DNA from: Spirosoma telluris
Lineage (GTDB): Bacteria > Bacteroidota > Bacteroidia > Cytophagales > Spirosomataceae
Length of the DNA: 64,000 nucleotides
NCBI GenBank assembly: GCA_003259005.1
Contig: QLII01000001.1
Coordinates: 3,674,501 to 3,738,500, forward strand
Direction: 5' to 3'
In this document: positions 42,147 through 51,851 of the stretch, piece after piece
Layout of the letters: each line of letters starts with the position of its first letter
How positions within the stretch are numbered: the first letter of the stretch is position 1
The notes under the pieces: model-generated
What the model saw: only the letters and a program-made list of their open reading frames with translations
Databases searched by the model: none
Told to the model about the DNA's origin: nothing
Position numbers and translations under genes: made by a program

Positions 42147-43390
42147 ATGAACGAACAACGCCTTTTTCCTTCATCAATCTATCCCTGGGTAGTGGTAGCC
42201 CTGCTTTGTGTAGTAGGCTGTCTGAATTACCTGGATAGGATGATGATTACGACCATGCGGCAATCCATCATCGAGTCAATCCCGATGAGCGAGTCCCAGT
42301 TTGGTTTATTAACCTCCCTGTTTCTATGGGTGTATGGGTTCTTAAGCCCGTTCTCCGGGTTTCTGGCCGACCGCTTCAGCCGCAGTAAAGTAATCATGGT
42401 CAGCCTGCTCATCTGGTCGCTGGTTACGCTGATGACCTCCTATGTGACTACGTTCGAAGGCTTGTTGCTGACGCGGGCCCTGATGGGTATCAGCGAAGCC
42501 TGTTACATTCCGGCCGCGCTGGCCCTGATTGCGGATTACCACCAGGGAAACAGCCGCTCGCTGGCAACGGGTATCCACATGGGTGGTATCATGATTGGGC
42601 AAAGTCTTGGATTTATTGGCGGCTGGCTGGCCGAAGACCGAACCTGGAACTACGTATTTTTTTCGTTTGGTATTATTGGCGTCATCTATGCGGTCGTTCT
42701 GCTGTTTACGTTGCGGGACCCTATACCCGATTCGGCTCCGGAAAATCAATCGCTGGAAAAGCGCGTAGGTATGCGGGAAGCTGTTCAGGTTCTGTTTAGC
42801 AACCGATCCTATTGGCTGGCCATTGGATTCTGGGGAATTGCGGGCGTGGTTACCTGGATGATTGCAGGCTGGCTGCCCACCTATTTTCAGGAACATTTCA
42901 GGCTAACCCAACGTATGGCCGGAGTTTATGCTACGGGTTACTTTTACCCGGCCTCGCTGGTAGGCGTGATTCTGGGTGGTTTCCTGGCCGACCGCTGGAG
43001 CCGTCGTCATCCAAAAGGGCGGCTGTTTGTGCCCATCATCGGGCTGACAATCGCTGCTCCGGCTGTGTTTTTGGCCAGTAGTACGCAGATACTTCCCCTG
43101 GCAATTATTGGGTTCACGACCTATGCGTTAACCCGTACGTTTCTCGATGCCAACATGATGCCTATCCTGTGCCTGATTGTCGATCAGCGCTACCGGGCAA
43201 CGGGTTATGGCATCATCAATCTGGTATCGACCAGTATTGGTGGGATCGGGTTATATGCAGCTGGAGCCATCCGGGATGCGCATCTGGATGTAAGTATACT
43301 TTTCGGGTAGGGTCAATTGCCCTGCTCATCTCGGCGGCTTTATTATACCGGGTCAAGCCATCGGCCAATCCGGAAAGAAAAACCAACTAA
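42147..43390 (+). CDS. MFS transporter (anion:cation symporter type), one frame break (414 aa if repaired)
   Basis: Twelve hydrophobic segments. The start CLNYLDRMMITTMRQSI and the loop GFLADRFSRSKVIM resemble the MFS A-motif and the ACS branch (sugar acids, sialate, phthalate-like anions). The break is the T4 run 43300-43303; one T gives VSILFRVGSIALLISAALLYRVKPS and the stop at 43390. Inner membrane; likely carries the acidic monomer released by the BNR proteins into the cytoplasm. It stands 15 bases behind the PLP enzyme. Confidence 0.88.
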
Positions 43391-43399
43391 GTGCTTCGT

Positions 43400-44047
43400 A
43401 TGATGAATCTGAATGAATTAAGGGAACAGCTTTATGTGGCCGTTCTGAGTGATGTACTGGATCAGATGGGCTATACTCATCAGGCCACTCGTATACCCTT
43501 TACGCCCTATACTGGAATCCCCAAATTGATAGGCCGGTGCAAAACCACCTTATGGACCGATATGTACGATATAGACCCCAATCCGTACGAACTCGAACTG
43601 AAAGCCGTCGATAGCTGCCAACCCGGCGACGTATTAATTGCGGCAGCAGGTGGCTCGAATCGGTCCGGCATCTGGGGCGAGTTACTGTCGACGGCGGCAC
43701 GCAATAGCGGTTGCGTGGGCGTAATCGTTCATGGTGGAGTGCGCGACATCGACAAGATGCGGGCCATGCAGTTCCCGGTTTTTGCTACCTCAAAAAATCC
43801 CTACGACAGCCAGAATCGGCAACGGGTAATCGATATGGACGTAACGGTCGAGATTGACGGGGTCCGGTTTTCGCCAGGCGACATTGTGATGGCCGATGAA
43901 GATGGTATTGTGGTGGTTCCGAAGGCTATCGAGCAGGACGTAATTCAGGCGGCTTTGAACAAGGTGTCGGCCGAAAACGTAACCCGAGACGCGATTAAAA
44001 ACGGCATGAAGGCTACCGAAGCCTATCTAAAATTTGGTGTATTATGA
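43400..44047 (+). CDS. RraA-like protein (HMG/CHA aldolase or oxaloacetate decarboxylase family)
   Basis: 215 residues from ATG 43400 (MMNLNELREQLYVAVLSDVLDQMGY); GTG 43391 is an upstream alternative. RraA-like motifs: SDVLDQMG, GDVLIAAAGGSNRSGIWGELLSTAARNSGCVGVIVHGGVRDIDKMRAM with the G-x-R-D metal/substrate site, and FSPGDIVMADEDGIVVVPK. Members are 4-hydroxy-4-methyl-2-oxoglutarate/4-carboxy-4-hydroxy-2-oxoadipate aldolases or RNase E regulators. In a catabolic operon without RNase E the aldolase/decarboxylase reading is preferred, giving pyruvate. It overlaps the RidA gene by four bases. Confidence 0.9.
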   Translation: MMNLNELREQLYVAVLSDVLDQMGYTHQATRIPFTPYTGIPKLIGRCKTTLWTDMYDIDPNPYELELKAVDSCQPGDVLIAAAGGSNRSGIWGELLSTAARNSGCVGVIVHGGVRDIDKMRAMQFPVFATSKNPYDSQNRQRVIDMDVTVEIDGVRFSPGDIVMADEDGIVVVPKAIEQDVIQAALNKVSAENVTRDAIKNGMKATEAYLKFGVL

Positions 44048-44424
44048 GCGCAAAAAAATCGGTGGTCACCGGCAGTGAGGTACCCCAAAGTCATTTACCC
44101 TTTTCACCCGGTGTTATATCGGGCAATTACCTGTTTGTGTCGGGACAGGCATCCGTCGATGACCAAGGAACGATTGTGACCGATACGTTCGCGGGCGAAT
44201 GCCGTCGGTCATTCGATAATCTGAAACGGATTGTCGAATCGGCTGGAGCCACGCTCAATGATGCCGTTCAGGTTCGTAACTACGTTGGGCGGCAGGAAGA
44301 CCTGGCGGAGTTCAACACCATTTACCGCGAATACTTCCGTGAACCGTTTCCGGCCCGTACTACGCTCATTGGTTGCCTGGGTGATGTGTTGAAATTTGAA
44401 GTCGATGCGGTGATTGCTCTATGA
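44044..44424 (+). CDS. RidA-family (YjgF/YER057c) enamine/imine deaminase-like protein
   Basis: 126 residues. The family pattern is clear: PQSHLPFSPGVISGNYLFVSGQASVDDQG, the central NLKRIVESAGATLNDAVQVRNYV, the conserved Arg in FPARTTLIGCLG and the C-terminal LKFEVDAVIAL. RidA trimers hydrolyse reactive enamines and imines set free by PLP dehydratases. The fold-type II PLP enzyme in this operon is the obvious partner. Start and stop overlap the RraA-like and M81 genes (ATGA type), indicating translational coupling. Confidence 0.92.
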   Translation: MSAKKSVVTGSEVPQSHLPFSPGVISGNYLFVSGQASVDDQGTIVTDTFAGECRRSFDNLKRIVESAGATLNDAVQVRNYVGRQEDLAEFNTIYREYFREPFPARTTLIGCLGDVLKFEVDAVIAL

Positions 44425-45934
44425 AAAAACGGATAGCCCTGATGGGTCTTTATCATGAAACAAATACGTTTATTGATATGCCCACGACGCTGGAAGATTT
44501 CCAGAACAATTTCTGGCTAGTTGGTGATCAGATACTGGCCGAATATGCAGGGGCGCACCACGAGATCAGTGGCGTAATTGAGGTCATAACGGCGACCGAG
44601 GATATGGAGCTTGTCCCTGTGTTTTATGCGATGGCCACACCGGGCGGCATGATCGACAAACAAGCGTTTGAGACCCTACTGGCCGAGTTATGGCACAACC
44701 TTGACCGGTGTGGTCCGATTGATGGCTGTGTCGTGGTACCACACGGTGCTGGTGTAGCCGACGGTTATCCCGACATGGACGGCCATTGGCTAACCGAACT
44801 TCGACGAAAACTAGGGCCGCAGATCCCCATAACGGGTACGCTCGACCCGCACGCCAATGTCAGTCCGGCTATGGCCGAAGCCACCAACGCGCTGGTGGCT
44901 TATGCCAGCAATCCACACGTTGACCAACGAATTGCCGGGCTGAAAGCCGCTCAGTTGCTGGTCAGAACGTTGCGGGGTGAAATCAATCCGCGGCAAAAGC
45001 TGGTACAACTGCCGCTGGCGATCAGCATCGAACAGCAGTATACATCGCAGGACCCTTGCAAGAGCCTGATCGCCACCATGAATCAAGTGGCCGGAGAGAA
45101 AAACTTTGTTTCAGCCAGTTTGCTGCTTGGGTTTCCGTATGCCGACGTAGCCGAAATGGGATCGGGCTTTTTGTTTATCGCTGATGCACAAGATGCTGAC
45201 AAGGCGACCGACGATCTGGAAGAGGTGACTCATCGGTTAAGCGATTATGTGCTGGATCGACGGGCATCGTTTAATGGAGTAAAAACGAGCATCGAACAGG
45301 TATATGCAGTCTTGCCCGGTCTGGCCAAACCCGTATTATTGCTGGACATGGGCGATAACGTAGGCGGTGGGGGCCAGGAAATAGTACGGTTCTGATCGAA
45401 TATCTGGAAAACAAATCCTATTCAAAGGGCTTTATCTGCCTGGCCGATCCTGATGCGGTAACCGTAGCGTTTACACATTCGCCCGGCGACCATTTTTCAA
45501 TCACGATCAGAACGGTACAGGGAAGCTGGTCGACCGAGGTGATTTTATGGCAGTTGAGCAATGGTATTTTTAAGGAAGATCAACCCAAACACGGCGGGTT
45601 TGTGAATTACAACATGGGCAATACAGCCATTGTCGAAACCCTGACTGGCAATACCATCATGCTAACAAGTCGCCGGACACCACCGTATAGCTTAGGTCAG
45701 ATGACCACCTTTGGGCTTGATCCCGTCATGTTCGATGTCATTATTGCCAAAGGTGTCAATGCCCCCATAGCTGCCTACGCATCGGTTTGCCCGAGCATCG
45801 TGCAGGTCGATACGCCCGGCGTGACGCAGGCCGACATGACACTTTTTGCGTATCGGCACCGCCGAAAGCCCATGTATCCTTTCGAAAACGTTAACCGTTC
45901 AGACAATGCAGGTAACCGTACAGAAATGGGTTGA
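44421..45934 (+). CDS. M81-family metallopeptidase (MlrC-like), one frame break (504 aa if repaired)
   Basis: MlrC/M81 signature: MGLYHETNTF at the N-terminus (His/Glu metal ligands), VVPHGAGVADGYPDMDGHWL, GTLDPHANVS (DxH ligand pair), YASNPHVDQRIAGLKAA. After repair LLDMGDNVGGGGPGNSTVLIEYL, typical of the MlrC C-terminal domain, can be read. The break lies at G5 45369-45373 / CC 45374-45375. The length agrees with the family (about 500). MlrC cleaves linearised microcystin in some Proteobacteria; most members are amidohydrolase-like enzymes of unknown substrate, often beside RidA and transporters. Probable role here: hydrolysis of an amide bond in the imported compound. Confidence 0.88.
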
Positions 45935-46744
45935 CGTTCCTTTTTACACCGAAGGCCCGGTAGTGAGCCTGGACGGACGTTGTTTTTTTACGACCCTATC
46001 GGGTGGCGTAATCGGTACGGTTGTGGAGAATGGAACGATTGAGCAATGGGGAAGCTCCGTATGTCCGAACGGACAGGTAATATCGGCTGATGGGTTTCAC
46101 TGGGTCTGCGACAGTCAACAGGCTGGTATTGTCCGATTCGATCCGCAGGGTAATTTTATCGATTATCCCGCAAAAGACACGATAGCCCAGATACCGATTC
46201 ATACGCCCAATGATCTGATTTTGGATCGTTACCAAAACCTCTATTTTACTGACTCCATTCGGGTGGATGGGAAAGTGCTTTTCAGAGGAGCAGATGGCAC
46301 TGAAAAGTTGGTAGTCAGGGGCATTGATTACCCCAACGGCTTAGGCCTCTCGCCCGATGAGCGCATGTTGTACGTAGCCGAAAGCTATCGAAACCGGATT
46401 CTGGCCATCGAGTTGCGCGAACCGGGCGTGGCCCGAAGCAAGCCTGAAGTTTTTGCTCAGTTGCCATCACATCCGTCTGGCGAACCAACCCGTAACCTTC
46501 CCGATGGTATTGCAGTGGGCCCCGATGGCAGCGTATGGGTAGCCCATTATGGGATGCAGGCTATCCAGGTAATCGATGCAACCGGACATTTACGGTTCAG
46601 TATTGATACCCAGCTACCGCTGACCAGTAACCTCTGTTTTATAGAATGGAGTAGGCATCAGCAGATTCTATTGGTGACCGGCGGCTATGGCGAACCGGGG
46701 CCAGGGCCGTGATGCATATTTCTGTAACACAAAAGAAGAATTAG
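45906..46744 (+). CDS. SMP-30/gluconolactonase-family lactonase, one frame break (279 aa if repaired)
   Basis: Start ATG 45906 (MQVTVQKWVDVPFYTEGPVV), inside the end of the M81 gene. Six-bladed propeller motifs with divalent-metal ligands: YTEGPVVSLDGRCFF (Glu), NDLILDRYQNLYFTDS (Asn), YPNGLGLSPDERMLYVAES (Asn) and LPDGIAVGPDGSVWVAHYG (Asp). The break is the GGG 46704-46706; one G gives EPGPGAVMHISVTQKKN and the stop at 46744. Expected to open a sugar-acid lactone or aldonolactone in the cytoplasm. No signal peptide is seen. Confidence 0.88.
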
Positions 46745-46746
46745 CA

Positions 46747-47817
46747 ATGCAAGTAGGACATCTCATAGTCTGGGTTCTTTTTATGCTATTGACAAAAAAT
46801 GGGCTGGCTCAAACGACAATCCAGTGGGAGCCATTGCCAGAGCTGCCTGACCCAAAGGCCGGGCGGGCATGTTTGCCGGGGTAAGTAATGAGGCCATTAT
46901 TGCCATTGGCGGTGCTAATTTCCCGGGTGCTTCACCCTGGGAGGGCGGTAAGAAAAAATGGTACGACGATATTTTCGTATTGGAAAAGGGCAAAAAAGGC
47001 TGGGTACGGTCTGCCCACAACTTTCCCGGCACGTGTGGCTATGGCGTTTCCATTACGTACAAAAATCAGTTGATTGTCATTGGTGGCAGCAACGCCAACG
47101 AGCATCTGACTCAGGTGATGGGAGTAGTCTGGAATGGCACCGATGTCGTATTGACCAACTACCCATCGCTACCGTATCCGCTGGCTCAGATGGGAGGCCT
47201 CCTCATCGAGGATATGATTGTATTGGTTGGGGGTAGTCAATCTGCTACGTCGGTGTCCATACGTACCTGTCTTATTCTGGATTTAAAAAATCTGAAGGCA
47301 GGTTGGCAACAGAACGATACATTTCGGGCGTTGCCAGAATTTTCCCGGTTTGTGGTGTTTACCATGGAGATGGTTACCTGTTTAGTGGGGAAACACAGGG
47401 GATCAATGCCAAAGGCAATAAGTATCGGGATATTCTGTTGGATGCCTACCACATTCAGTTAAAGCGGAACGATGGTATCCCGTCGCTGATATGGGAAAAA
47501 CTGGCCCCGATGCCCAGAGGTATGTCGGCGGGTGGTGGTACGGTTCCATTGCTGAATGACAATCAGTTCTTTTTCTGGGGTGGAGTCGATGCCGTAACGG
47601 CTGGCTGGAAAACACCGGCCAAACATCCCGGTATTATTCGCAGTATGCTGATCTATAAGCCCAAAACCGATGAATGGGAGTATCTGGGGAAGAGCAGACC
47701 TATGCTTCCCGAGTAACCTTACCGGTTGTTTACTGGCAGGGATTGTGGGTGTATGTCAGTGGCGAAACATTCCCGGGTGTTCGAACGCCGTCTATCATCG
47801 GGGTCAAAGGTAGGTGA
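46747..47817 (+). CDS. NanM-like kelch protein (N-acetylneuraminate epimerase family), three frame breaks (357 aa if repaired)
   Basis: Signal peptide (MQVGHLIVWVLFMLLTKNGLAQ), then kelch blades. The first repaired blade reads PLPELPDPKAGAGMFAGVSNEAIIAIGGANFPGASPWEGGKKKWYDDIFVL, close to the GGANFP motif of sialate mutarotase NanM. Further blades: VIGGSNANEHL, VLVGGSQSAT, YLFSGETQG and FFWGGVDAV. Breaks near 46861-46867, GG 47347-47348 and 47713; each takes one G. It ends ETFPGVRTPSIIGVKGR. NanM speeds alpha/beta interconversion of free sialic acid in the periplasm, which fits the BNR sialidase-like genes upstream. It is the last gene of the operon. Confidence 0.82.
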
Positions 47818-47957
47818 CATCCAAACCTGCCTTTAGGTCGTGTCCTGAATCCCCTGATTGCGTTGGCGCAATTGAATACCCATATACAGTCTACCCGAAT
47901 TTGTGCCCTTACATATAGTAACACCTTTTGAATTTAAGGGTAGAACGGAGTAACGAT

Positions 47958-48818
47958 TTACTCTGAGAAAAATCGACTCTTGTATTGTTTGGGCGTAATT
48001 CCTTTGACGTTCTTGAAATGCCGGTAAAAATTAGAGGGATTTTCAAATCCGCTGTCCAAAGCTATATGCGCTATCGTATAGTCCGTTTTAATAAGTAATC
48101 GGCAGGCATGGCTAAGGCGTACTTCCGTAAGGAAATCAAAGTACGATTTATTAGACGTCATTTTAAAGTAGCGGCAAAAAGACGTAACGCTCAGGTTAGT
48201 AAGCTGTGCCACATCGTCAATCAGAATTTTATTCCTGAAATTTTGTAAGGTGAATGAAAGTACCTTTTCCATTCTACTTCCATCAAGCTGATTGAATTTT
48301 ATGTAGTCAACACTGTTCGATAAAATCTCGTACTCTTTGCTTTCCAGTAAAATGACGTAAATTCTGAGCAAGTAAACAACTTTATTCAAGCCTGTCTCCT
48401 GTATCATTCGCCACATAAGCCGCTTGATTTTCTCTTTCGAATTCCCTTTGATGACCAGACCGGTTTTAGCTTGTTCAAAGAGTTTCGAAATTCCCTGCGT
48501 TTCGTATACGTTAAGAAATTCCTTTCCCAGACACTCCGGATGAAAGTGAAGTACTAAAGCTTCCACATGATAATCTGTAGAATTTGGGCTATTGCACTTC
48601 CAGGTATGTGGCACATTTGAGCCCATAAGAATCAAATCATCTTGCTGGAAATTGCCGATACTATCCCCTACGAAACGAATACCTTCCCCTTTTATAAGAT
48701 AATGAAGCTCGATCTCAGGATGGTAGTGCCAGATAGAGCCGAACTGTGGCACTATATCATGACGAATACTGAACGCATTGTCTTTATGCTTGGGAACAAT
48801 ATGAAGTTTAGGTACCAT
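47958..48818 (-). CDS. AraC-family transcriptional regulator
   Basis: 286 residues. The N-terminal cupin-like sensor has IWHYHPEIELHYLIKGEGIRFVGD and PHTWKCN (about 28-75). The C-terminal double helix-turn-helix runs about 190-284, with ILIDDVAQLTNLSVTSFCRYFKMTSNKSYFDFLTEVRLSHACRLL and IAHIALDSGFENPSNFYRHFKNVKGITPKQYK. It is divergent from the symporter/aldolase/SusCD2 genes and is their likely activator in response to a sugar. Its upstream region carries a 19-bp palindrome and a 15-bp element repeated before the symporter. Confidence 0.92.
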   Translation of the reverse strand: MVPKLHIVPKHKDNAFSIRHDIVPQFGSIWHYHPEIELHYLIKGEGIRFVGDSIGNFQQDDLILMGSNVPHTWKCNSPNSTDYHVEALVLHFHPECLGKEFLNVYETQGISKLFEQAKTGLVIKGNSKEKIKRLMWRMIQETGLNKVVYLLRIYVILLESKEYEILSNSVDYIKFNQLDGSRMEKVLSFTLQNFRNKILIDDVAQLTNLSVTSFCRYFKMTSNKSYFDFLTEVRLSHACRLLIKTDYTIAHIALDSGFENPSNFYRHFKNVKGITPKQYKSRFFSE

Positions 48819-48833
48819 TTTAGTTATGGCTAC
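48819..48833. repeat. 15-bp direct repeat, copy 1 (at the AraC gene start)
   Basis: TTTAGTTATGGCTAC occurs here, directly upstream of the AraC start codon, and again at 49248-49262 in the same orientation before the symporter gene. It is a possible regulator-binding half-site. Confidence 0.5.
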
Positions 48834-48846
48834 GGTTATATACGAA

Positions 48847-48865
48847 ATTATAGAAATTCTATAAT
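48847..48865. promoter_or_regulatory. 19-bp perfect palindrome upstream of the AraC gene
   Basis: ATTATAGAA-A-TTCTATAAT, a 9-1-9 palindrome, lies 29 bases before the AraC start in a very AT-rich promoter region. It may be an operator or simply a small hairpin. Confidence 0.55.
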
Positions 48866-48942
48866 ATTTTTAATTAATATGATAATATGTTGTACAAATT
48901 AGAAAATTTAAGGAATTCATTTTTACTGTAAGCCGTCAATCT

Positions 48943-49209
48943 TTGTCCTATTCTCAGTGGCAAAGAAAGATGGGACGTAACGATGCATTGCTGGCCTGTA
49001 GTGGAAACCTCAGGCCGTCGGCTAACCTCAAGTGTTGGCCGATGCAACAAAAAATGGGAGACGATCTGGCAGAGGCCTTCCGTAACTATTCATGGGAAAT
49101 CAACAGAGCCCATGCTTACAATGAAGAAAAGCGGCATGGCTTTATAAATATGTTGACGGAGACCAGGATGTGCGCAAAGCCGCATAAATCAAGACCGCAA
49201 CGCTCGTGA
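48943..49209 (+). other. Unidentified open frame in the AraC-symporter gap
   Basis: The 480 bases between the two divergent genes hold an 88-codon frame I cannot assign. One stretch, GDDLAEAFRNYSWEINRAHAYNEEKRHGF, looks protein-like. If one base is missing near 49145 it continues YKYVDGDQDVRKAA to a stop near 49187. It may be the remnant of a small gene or chance. No second homologue is present in the window. Confidence 0.3.
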
Positions 49210-49247
49210 AGCTGGGAATCAACATAAATTTTTGCGGAATCTGATGG

Positions 49248-49262
49248 TTTAGTTATGGCTAC
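49248..49262. repeat. 15-bp direct repeat, copy 2 (before the symporter gene)
   Basis: Same TTTAGTTATGGCTAC word as at 48819-48833, here 37 bases ahead of the symporter ATG. Confidence 0.5.
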
Positions 49263-49299
49263 CAATACGACTGGTTCTACGCCTATAAAAAATTAGCAT

Positions 49300-50848
49300 A
49301 TGACTAATTTACCGATATTGGATATCGCCATTATTATTGCCTATCTGATTGCAATGGTTTTGGTTGGTGTTTACTTTTCCAGAAGAAATACCTCAGCGGA
49401 TGAGTTTACCCGAGCCGCCGGCCGGATTCCTGGTTGGGCGATAGGCATATCGATTTACGCTACCTTTTTGAGTTCGAACACGTTTCTTGGCGTTCCGGGT
49501 AAGGCTTTTGGCGGTAATTGGAATGCCTTTGTGTTCAGCCTTTCCATGCCGTTGGCGGCCTGGTTTGCCACTAAATACTTTATCCCATTTTATCGGAGCA
49601 CCGGAGAAGTATCTGCTTACACTAATCTCGAAAAACGATTCGGTACCTGGGCCAGAACCTATGTCGTGATCTGTTTTTTATTCACTCAGCTAGCCCGAAT
49701 CGGGTCTGTCTTTTTTGGCATTTCACTGACCTTACAGGCGCTTACCGGGTATAGCATGGTGACGATCATGGTGGTAACCGGAATCTGTATCGTGATATAT
49801 ACCGTGATGGGGGGATTGAAGCTGTAATCTGGACCGAAGTAGTACAAGGTATACTGAAAACGTTGGGGGCAGTTATCATTATTTACCTGGTGGTGAACGA
49901 AGTGCGGGGGGATTCAACGACATACTTAAAATGGGATCGTCTGAGAATAAATTCAGCCTCGGTACTATGACGTTTGATTTTGTCCATTCCTCGTTCTGGG
50001 TTGTACTGCTATACGGCTTTTTTATCAATCTGAATAATTTCGGAATGGACCAGAACTACGTCCAGCGATACCACGCAGCCACTAGCGCAACGGAAGCCAA
50101 CAAGTCGGTATGGCTTTGTGTGTGGATTTATGTTCCGGTATCGCTCCTGTTTTTTAGTATAGGAACCTGTTTGTACACGTATTATATGCAAAACCCGGAG
50201 TTGCTCCGAAGTATTAAACTTCAGGCAGCTTCTGAGCAACTCGGGCTTGCTATTAACAATTCGGAAGTAACCCGGTTGGCAGCAACTATGAAGCCGTCAG
50301 ATTATGCCGATAAAGTGATGCCGCACTTTATGGTGCATATGATTCCAACCGGTCTTTTAGGATTGATTGTCTCGGCCATTCTATCTGCGGCCATGAGTAC
50401 GATAAGTTCCGGTATGAACGCGTCGGCTACGGTCTTCACCGAAGACATCTACAAACGGTACGTTAACAGGGGTTCGACCGAAAAGAACAGTTTAAAAATT
50501 CTTTACATCGCCACGGTTGTAGTGGGGCTAATCGGTATGCTTTGCGGAATAGCCATGATAGGCGTTAAAAGCCTTTTAGATGTCTGGTGGACGCTTTCCG
50601 GAATATTTGCAGGAGGTATGTTAGGACTCTTTTTGCTCGGTTTAATAAGCAAAAAAGCTACGAATAACGACGCCCTTACGGGTACTTTACTTGGTGTACT
50701 GGTTATCCTCTGGATGAGCTTCTCGCACCTCCTGCCGGTTCAATACAGTCATTTACGATATCCGCTACATGCTAATATGATTATTGTGGTAGGTACTTTA
50801 TCAATTTTCCTGGTGGGTAACTTATCTCAAAAACTAAGAAGACAATAA
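49300..50848 (+). CDS. Sodium:solute symporter (SSS family, sialate-type candidate), two frame breaks (516 aa if repaired)
   Basis: About 13 hydrophobic segments. The SSS signature is visible in VGVYFSRRNTSADEFTRAAGRIPGWAIGISIYATFLSSNTFLGVPGKAF and in NFGMDQNYVQRYHAATSATEANKSVW. Sodium-site region: AILSAAMSTISSGMNASATVFTEDIYKRY. Breaks: G6 49809-49814 (YTVMGGIEAVIWTEVVQGILK with one G) and G6 49906-49911 (GGFNDILKMGSSENKFS with one G). SSS members include the sialic acid carriers of the NanT/SiaT type, and the following aldolase and BNR genes support such a substrate. Inner membrane. Confidence 0.88.
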
Positions 50849-50853
50849 CCTAT

Positions 50854-51687
50854 ATGACGACTAAAAAATTTGTACCTGTCATGCTCACTCCATTTCAAGA
50901 CGGGAATGCTATTGACTACAACATTCTGGAGGGCCTGATTGAGTTCTACCTGGAAGCCGGAGCGGGCGGTCTTTTTGCCAACTGCCTGTCGAGTGAAATG
51001 TATCATCTCTCCCAAGAAGAAATGTTGGCTTCCGTATCATTCATCGTGCAGAAAGTCAATGGAAGAGTTCCCGTAGTCGCTACCGGGACTTTCCCGGACA
51101 CCCTGGAAAACCAGGCTGCATTTGTAAAAGAAATGTATCGTACAGGAGTCGACAGTGTGATTGTTATTACAAGCTTGCTGGCTGAAGAAAAGGATTCTGA
51201 AGACGTGTTTGAAGCCCGTGTCAACCAATTGCTTGCGTTAACGGACGATATTCCCCTCGGGTTTTATGAATGTCCTGTACCCTATAAACGGATTTTAAGC
51301 TCCGATTTTTTGGGAGAATTAGTCAGGACAGGACGTATCAACTATCATAAAGACACGTCTTTAAATATAAACAGTGTGCGGGCTAAGGTTGCGGCCAGTA
51401 AAGACGCGGAGGACTTTGCCCTATACGATGCCTACATGGTTCATGCGGTAGATTCCATGAAAGCCGATTCGGCAGGCTTATCCTGTATCCAGGGAAATTA
51501 TTTTCCGGAGCTAATTGTCTGGTTGTGCAACCATTACAACGACGACTCCATAGAAGTAGATAAAGTGCAGCAGTTTTTTGCTCAAAATATGAGTGTCATG
51601 CATGATACCTACCCGCCAGTGCCAAATATATACTCGAAAAACGAGGATTGGGTATCTCTCAAATTTGCCGCAATGGCAGTGAAATAA
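50854..51687 (+). CDS. NAL/DHDPS-family lyase, second paralogue (277 aa)
   Basis: Intact TIM-barrel lyase 5 bases after the symporter. VPVMLTPFQDG marks the first strand. Instead of the usual GSTGE loop it has NCLSSEMYHL (43-52). Tyr138 stands in GFYECPVPYK and the Schiff-base Lys166 in INYHKDTS. It shares little with the paralogue at 36015-36928, so the two are not a recent duplication and probably act on different keto-acids. The unusual loop suggests a substrate carboxylate or side chain different from that of classical N-acetylneuraminate lyase. Confidence 0.88.
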   Translation: MTTKKFVPVMLTPFQDGNAIDYNILEGLIEFYLEAGAGGLFANCLSSEMYHLSQEEMLASVSFIVQKVNGRVPVVATGTFPDTLENQAAFVKEMYRTGVDSVIVITSLLAEEKDSEDVFEARVNQLLALTDDIPLGFYECPVPYKRILSSDFLGELVRTGRINYHKDTSLNINSVRAKVAASKDAEDFALYDAYMVHAVDSMKADSAGLSCIQGNYFPELIVWLCNHYNDDSIEVDKVQQFFAQNMSVMHDTYPPVPNIYSKNEDWVSLKFAAMAVK

Positions 51688-51851
51688 GGAACGCAACCGA
51701 CTACAAACATTTGGATACGCTGCTCTATCAATTCAACGAATTGGCACAGGAAATAAATCTAACCATGATAAGCCTATGAGCCATAAAGTTTGAGCTGGAC
51801 AAAGAACCGTAATCAATTTCTAAACCGACTTTCCTTAAATAACGTAAAACT

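Noticed and set aside
45846..45905. Longer N-terminus of the SMP-30 protein
   Set aside because: The extra codons lie within the end of the M81 gene and do not match the family; ATG 45906 is the normal family start.
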